Notes under the pieces: model-generated
Database searches by the model: none
What the model was told of the DNA's origin: nothing
Seen by the model: only the letters and a program-made list of their open reading frames with translations
In this document: piece after piece, positions 14,943-22,055 of the stretch
Layout of the letters: every line of letters begins with the position of its first letter
How positions within the stretch are numbered: position 1 is the first letter of the stretch
NCBI RefSeq assembly: GCF_030463535.1
Contig: NC_132880.1
Location: forward strand, 25,814,487 to 25,878,486
Length of the DNA stretch: 64,000 nt
Source: Salminus brasiliensis
Taxonomy: Eukaryota > Chordata > Actinopteri > Characiformes > Bryconidae
Direction of reading: 5' to 3'
Program-made: the position numbers and the translations under genes

Positions 14943-17900
14943 GCTGGTCTCTGTAGGGAACTCTAAACAGGGCCTGCGCTGCAAAACCTGCAAAATAGCA
15001 GCTCATCTGTGGTGCACGTCTGAACTCTCACAGCAACCATGCCAAGGCAAGGTAAAGCTCTCTCTACCCTTTTCTTTTCTGTTCCTCCTTTTCTTTCTCT
15101 CATCCTCTCTCTCACTCTCTGTCCATCTGGTTATGGACTCCAGAGTATGTTGCCTAAGTAAAGACGTTTTTAACACTAGACCTCTTTATATACAGTAATT
15201 ATTATTATTGTTGTTATCCACAATAAGAACAACATCAATATGAATAATAAGAAGAAGAATTTTAAAGTGTCGTCTTTCCTTCTCTGATTGGTTCAGGCTG
15301 GAATGTTCAAGAGGAACTTCAGCACTCCTCTGCTGGCCAGTGATCAGCTAGGGATGGTGAAGGAGACTCTGAGCACACAGGGTGAGTGGACAGCAGCGGA
15401 CAGGCAGGGGATAAACCCTAAATAAATAAATAAATAAATAAATAACAAAGTAAAAACGAAACATAACATGATCCAAAATTGAGAACAAAAACATTACTTT
15501 ATCCTGGGTTTAAGGAAACTCACAAATCACTAGTTTTTTTTAAAAAACCTATCTATCCCAGAAACTAACAGAGATACAGGCCTAAAGTCTCGGGTATTAA
15601 AAGTATTAAATGGTAACACCTTACTTGGATGGTTCGTTTTAGACGTCTCGTAAATGCTCATCTGACATTCAACTGAATGTGTATTAAAATGCAGATGAAG
15701 CTCTAAGCTGAACGTAAATGACTATCTACTGAATGTAACCCTACACTTAACCCTAACCTTATCCTTTTAAGGGTAAGGTTACAGTTAGGGTTAGGGTTTG
15801 GTGTTGCATTCAAAGTGATTTAATTTAATTAATACAAATTAAACAAAACTAAATCTTTTTGGAATTGTGGTTTCAGTGGTTACCCAAGTGTGTGTGTGTG
15901 TGTATCTTTTAGAAGCACGGGCACGAGTAGACCCTGTCTATGCGACTTTACGCTATGGAACATCTCTAGCCCAGATGACCCGGTCTAGTTTCGGAAGTGT
16001 GTGTGAATCCCCAACCCGCAGCCTGGTGAGTGTGTGTGTATCATGCAGTGTGTATCTGTGAATGCACAGTCCACAAAATCGAAATCTAGAAGTCTGACTG
16101 TAATATAGCACTGGCTCAAAGAAAAATCACACTGACAGAGGAGTGTAGAGTGTCTTAACCCGCCCCTCCAGTGAAAGCACATCCAGGCCGTCTGGAGTTT
16201 GTGAGAAAGCATCAGAATGACCCAACTTAAATGTGGAAGGGTTTGTGGTCAGATTATACAAAAATAAAGCTTCTCCTGCAAAATTCAAAATGTAATGCGT
16301 AACGCAAACCCAACACTGCCCATTCCTCAACCAACAGTATCCCAAAGGTGGAGTAGGGTGGTGGTGGTGGCATCATACTGTGGGGAAACTTTCCTCCGTG
16401 GGTACTGGTCAAGGATGGCTGGATAGGCACAGGTATTAGGGATGTACTGCAAGACAAGCGAGAAGATGACAGAAGGCCCAGTTAGCGGTGGGTAATATGG
16501 TAAAAATATTATATCACAAAATGTTATATATTTTTTTAAAATACACAATATTTATGACGATGCACGTAATTGCAGAAAAATGCATCAGTAGCAACAGACT
16601 GTTAAAAACTACACTGTTAAAAGTATTAGATCCTTAAGGAACTTTTGAAGGTTCTTCAGTTTGAAACTGTGGAGGAACCTCTTAACCCCTGGTTAACTGG
16701 TGGGGCTATTCTTTGGTAATAGACGTATGTAATAGCACTTTCGGCTTGCCGACAGGCCATAGGCTGTTTAAGGGGTTAAGGTGCTATTAGGAACCTTCAA
16801 GAAAAGGTTTATAGGTTCCCTGAAGCACCTTAGGAGGTTCCTCCACAGTTTTGACCTGAAGAACCGCCAAAGGTTGCTCAAAGATCTTATACTTTTAACA
16901 GTGTACCATTCAAATACTCTCCCATACTTAGTGCAGTGATTTAATTCCAAATGTGCTGCACTACATCCATTTAAACAGGACTAATGACTCTGTTGGTAAT
17001 GAAACGTGCAGTTGATATGCCTAGAAAAGTATATAATATTGTGTATCACAAAAACAAAATCGATCACAATACGATAAAATAACGTCATATTTCCCACCCC
17101 TATACCCAGTCAATTTAAAGCAGTGGATCCCTCATCCCTATCCCTAACCCACACCCCTACATTCAATAGATTTGTTGTTGCAGCCCTGATTTTGCATGAT
17201 CAGTAGTTGCTTAGTCGTTCTTCATCCTGGATCGTAGGGGGTTGTTTTCCCTGCTCTGGCTCACCTTGCATGTGTGATTATGCCCTGATGAATCATCTCA
17301 GGTGTGTTACAGGGTCCTCAGGTTCACTGAGGACTGCGTTGTTTGTGTTGGAGTAAGCTCACCTTGTTGTGTTGGTGTTGCCGTTGATTGCATCTCCAGG
17401 GGGATGGAGGCGAAGAGAAGCCAGAGGGAGAGATGGACACGGACGAAGGGCCGATTGAAGACACAGAGAACGGTGAGAAAAATACAGTCTAATTTCTCTA
17501 GTGCCAGAACTTGTATAGGAGTGCACCATCCATGACTTTATACGACCAGTTCCAGTTTCTATAAAGCCCGATGGACCAATATTGTTTTTTATCAATGTGG
17601 TACTTAGTGTTTGTACTGTGGTGCTGTGGTGATTCTCAGCATGCCACTCTCTATTTACCACTGTGGTATGATCGTGCTGGCTGACCAGCTAAACAAGCAT
17701 CAGACTAGCATAAACAAAACTCATGCTGGTCTAAGCTGTGTTTTTTAATGGAGCTATTTAGTTGAATTATTAGAAATTCCCGTCCTAGCTATAGCTTCTT
17801 TATTCTTTATAAAACTTTTCCTTTGTTGCTTGAGAAATATATCAGTCTATATACTGATGAGCCAAAACATTATGAGCACACAGCATCATGTGTGAAGGTG

Positions 17901-20572
17901 TAGGATGTTTGTTAGAGGGTAACTGAACACAGGCTCTTAAAGTCAAGGTACCGGATGTAAGGGAAATGGGCAGTGTGAAGAGCTGAGACACTTTGACGAG
18001 GGTCAGATCAGTATGGTAAGACAACTGCACTTGAGTGTCTGCCAAACGACAAGGCTTGCAGGGTGTTCCCTGTCAGCAGTGGTGAGTACTTACCGACGGT
18101 GGTCCGAGGACGGACAGACTATCAGCCCGTAACAAGGTTATAGACATCCAAAGCTCACAGATATATGACAACAGTGTCTGGGCTGAATCAACAGAAGCAA
18201 AGCTCCGTCTGACCCACCCTAACCTGTGGTCAGGATCTCGGGTAATGACTGGGTAGAATGGCAAAGATACCCAGGAGAGACTTGAAGTAGAGCCACTGCT
18301 CCTTCATGTTGATAGAAGCCAGCTGAGGTGGTTTGGGTATCTGATATAGAAGCCCCTGGTGTCCTCCTGTTGGAGGTGTACCAGGCATGACCAACGGGAG
18401 GAGAACCCGCTGGAGGGATTATATCTTCCAGCTGGCCTGGGAGTGCATGGGGATCCCTCCCAGGAGGAGGTGGTGAAAGTAGCTAGAAACAGAAATGCCC
18501 TAATGCAACCGCAGCCATGAATCAGCACCCCTTGCTGCATTTCGCACTGCCTAGCAGCAGACCAGTCAGAGTGCCCATGCTGACCACTGTCCACAAACAA
18601 AAGCCAAAAATTGACATGGGAGCGTATGGAACTCTCAGGCGAGTCCAGTTTCCTTTTCCATCAAATGGGGGACCAAATACATGTGCTCTGTTTTCCTGTG
18701 GGAGGCGCTGGAAAAGCAAGCCTGATCCATGGTGGCTCCACCTCACAACTTAGAGGTCTTAAAGAGTTGCGCTGGTTGTGTCTTGCTGCCAAGTAGCACA
18801 GATACCACCTTCAGAGATCTTGTAGAGGGAGCTGTTTTGACTGTGTGCAAAAAAAAGTGGTTGGCAGCACACAGAGGAACAACAGCATATTATGTAGGTG
18901 TTCATAGGGTTTTGGCTCATTGGATGTCTCTTACATGTTAGTGCCTAATTGTCATGCTGGCTCCCTAAATCGGCTCCATGTAGTTCAGAATGCAGCAGGC
19001 TGTGTACTAGCCAGGAAAAGAAAGGCTGAGTATATTACTCCACTCTTTTTCAGTCTACACTGGCTTCCTGCATTCAACATTTACTAAACCTTTAAAAGAG
19101 GGGTTTTTCAAGGGTCCCTTAGTAAAGGTAATGGTTCTTTTCGAGCAAGGGCAACTCAAAGACCCATCTGAATGTTTAAATGGATCTTCATATACAAGGT
19201 AAACCTCTTGTAGATGGTTGGGGCACCCATTGCCAACACATAGCTTGTATAAACCCCTTAGAAAGGTCACTGTGCCCAATGCGTGGCTACAGGGTTATAA
19301 AGCCCCCTGTCACTGAGCTGTAGAGCGTGGTTCTCCATCTTCAGTACCTGACCTCACTGATGCTCTTGTGAGGATGAATGCAACCAAAAACCTCCTCACA
19401 GCAATGTTCTATCATCTGGTGTAAAGCCTTACTAGAAGAGTAGAAAAGGGGAACAAACTTGCTAATAATACTCTTGATTTCAGAGGAAACTCCGGAGAAG
19501 CAGATGTCCACAAACTTTTTTTTCTGTGATTATACCCTTGGTGTTGTCGCTGTTGTGACAGACAATTACGGTGGCTGAGTACGGTGCTGCCTGTGATGAT
19601 AACTAAGCTGGTGCTGTCTGCAGGATCCGGTACATGCTGTCCTAAAAACCTAATAAAGATGCTCTCACTTACCAGCCTGCTCAGTCCAGCTCACACTGTC
19701 TGCTTAACTGTGTTAACTGTGTAGCGGTTAAGAGGCACTTTACTATTCAAAATGCTGGAATCAGTATTTACAAAAATACAAATCCAGATTGGTTGCAGAT
19801 GAGTAATGCAAAACATGTACAGATTTTATTATGGTCCTTAAACTATTCTGCTTCACAACTTCAAATAATCAGATCAGATAATCATTAAGAAGCTGCGAAT
19901 AAACTTTTTTAAAATGTTAGATGAGACCAAAATGAAGCTATAGTAAAAATGAATGTTGCAAAATATAGTAAAGGTCGGAAATGTGTAATTAAAAATAATT
20001 AAGTAAAATATATACTCAGAAAGAACTTATAATACAAAATGAATATTCAGAATGAGATTCCAGTAGAATTCAGACCTACACCCTTAAAATTAAAGGGGCT
20101 ATAAATGGTTCTTTGAGGAATGCCATAGAAAAAGCACTTTTGGTTCCATAAAGGGCAATTTTGGTTGTAGATCTGTGTGTGTGTGTGAAGAACCTTTTAA
20201 AGGTCATTTGTTCCTCTATGGCACTGGATACTGACAGTGTTTCTGTGTTTTTTTAAGCAGACATCCCTCCTTCAGAGAATTCCAAGACTGAAGTGGAAGA
20301 TACAGTAAAGGTACGAGAATGTACTAAACACAGCTTACCTGTCAGTTTGATCATTTAAACGGTAGTGTTTAGAAAGAGTGTGTAAACTCGATTATTGAAA
20401 AAAGTAAACTGCCTTCTGTCTCTCTGTGTCCTCCTAGGTTCCAAAAGTTCATGCTATCCACACTTACGTTGCCCTCTACAAGTTTCTGCCACAAGAGCAC
20501 AATGACCTAGAATTACAGTGAGTCAACTCTGTGTGTATGTGTGTGTGTGTGTGTGTGTATGTCTGTGTATGT

Positions 20573-20603
<31 letters not shown>

Positions 20604-21814
20604 TAATATAAGTGAAGTGTAAAACCACTGGTTTGTTCTTGCTCTGTTCATCTGGATGTTTTGAATTTAAAATTTGCGGTGTGAAGGTTGGAGTTTGCGG
20701 TTAAAGATTAGAAGTTTAAGATTAAAGGGTTTGAGATTGGAGTCTGGAGTTTGGGGATTAGAGGCTGGAGGCTAGAGTTTGGAGGTTGTAGTTTGGAGGT
20801 AGGAACTTAAAGATTCAAAGTTTAAGATTTTGATGGTTGGAGTTTTGAGTCAGAAACACAGATGTTGAACCTCACCGGTAGATGGATGAAGTTTGGATGT
20901 TGGAGGTTGTGGATTAGAGGTTGGATTTTGGAGTTTGATTTTTAGAGTTTAAAGATTAGTTGTGGTTTTTGTAGTTTGGAGATAACCAGGAGTTTGTAAG
21001 TTGGAGGTTGGAGTCTGGAGTTTGGATGTTGGAGGTTGGGGATTAGAGGTTGGATTTTGAAGTTTGGAAGTTGGAGGCTGGGGATTAGAGGTTGGATTTT
21101 GGAGTTTGGAAGTTGGAGGCTGGGGATTACAGGTTGGATTTTGGAGTTTGGACGTTGGAAACTGGGGATTACAGGTTGGATTTTGGAGTTTGGACGTTGG
21201 AAACTGGGGATTACAGGTTGGATTTTGGAGTTTGGAAGTTGGAGGCTGGGGATTAGAGGTTGGATTTTGGACTTGGGAGTTGGAGGCTGGGGATTACAGG
21301 TTGGATTTTGGAGTTTGGAAGTTGGAAACTGGGGATTACAGGTTGGATTTTGGAGTTTGGAAGTTGGAGGCTGGGGATTAGAGGTTAGATTTTGGAGTTT
21401 GAAGAGTAGAGGTTTGGGATTGGAGCTTGGATTGCAGGTTGGTGGTTGAAGGCTAAAGACTGGAGATGTGATTGATGTGTGTAATTCACTGATTTGCTTT
21501 CCTTCAGACTAAAACAGCTGTAGATTCTTACATAGATGCAAAAGTGAGGAACGCTCTGTGGTGTATATGTAACTGTGTGTGTGTGTGTTTATTTGTGTTT
21601 GAAAGCTTAAAATCCTATGACCATCTGCAAAGAGCAGTATGTGGGAATACTGAGCTCAAAATACTCTCTCTTGTGTGCACACCCCCCCACACACACACAC
21701 TTATACACATTATATTCCCCGGTGAGTAAACAGATGGTCTCGGCACATTGCTGTGTTGCTGACTACAGGTCTCCAACCTGATACCTTCATAAACACACAC
21801 TTCCTCTTTTAAAA

Positions 21815-21861
<47 letters not shown>

Positions 21862-21987
21862 TTCTCCCTTATTCACCCCCCCCCCCCCCAGTCCTGGTGA
21901 CAGGGTGCAGGTCACTGATGACTCTAATGAAGAGTGGTGGAAGGTGAGAATTCAACAACTCATTATTCTTGTAATTGTATTATCACT

Positions 21988-22055
<68 letters not shown>

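Larger units (their letters stand above)
9510..14956 (+). other. stac2 intron 2: noncoding, repeat-rich
   Basis: 5.4 kb. It contains a ~29-bp minisatellite (9560-10125), a decayed LINE RT fragment (10740-11310), a tRNA-derived SINE on the minus strand (about 12650-12950) and a minus-strand LINE C-terminal fragment (13366-14060). Stretches 11330-12640 and 14060-14880 show nothing I can name. Confidence 0.7.
17473..20260 (+). other. stac2 intron 6: transposon-rich noncoding
   Basis: 2.8 kb containing a decayed Tc1-like element with a LINE fragment inside it (17854-18922) and a LINE tail fragment (18955-19085), followed by mixed dispersed-repeat sequence (GGTTCTTT-type near 19080-19270 and 20080-20220). 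Nothing recognisable between 19470 and 20070. Confidence 0.7.

Noticed and set aside
15765-15800. Interstitial telomere array
   Set aside because: Only two or three TTAGGG-like units within an inverted dispersed repeat; too short.
21036-21449. 137-residue open frame of GW/LEVG repeats
   Set aside because: It is a translation of the 42-bp minisatellite; the period is a multiple of three, so the frame stays open by arithmetic.
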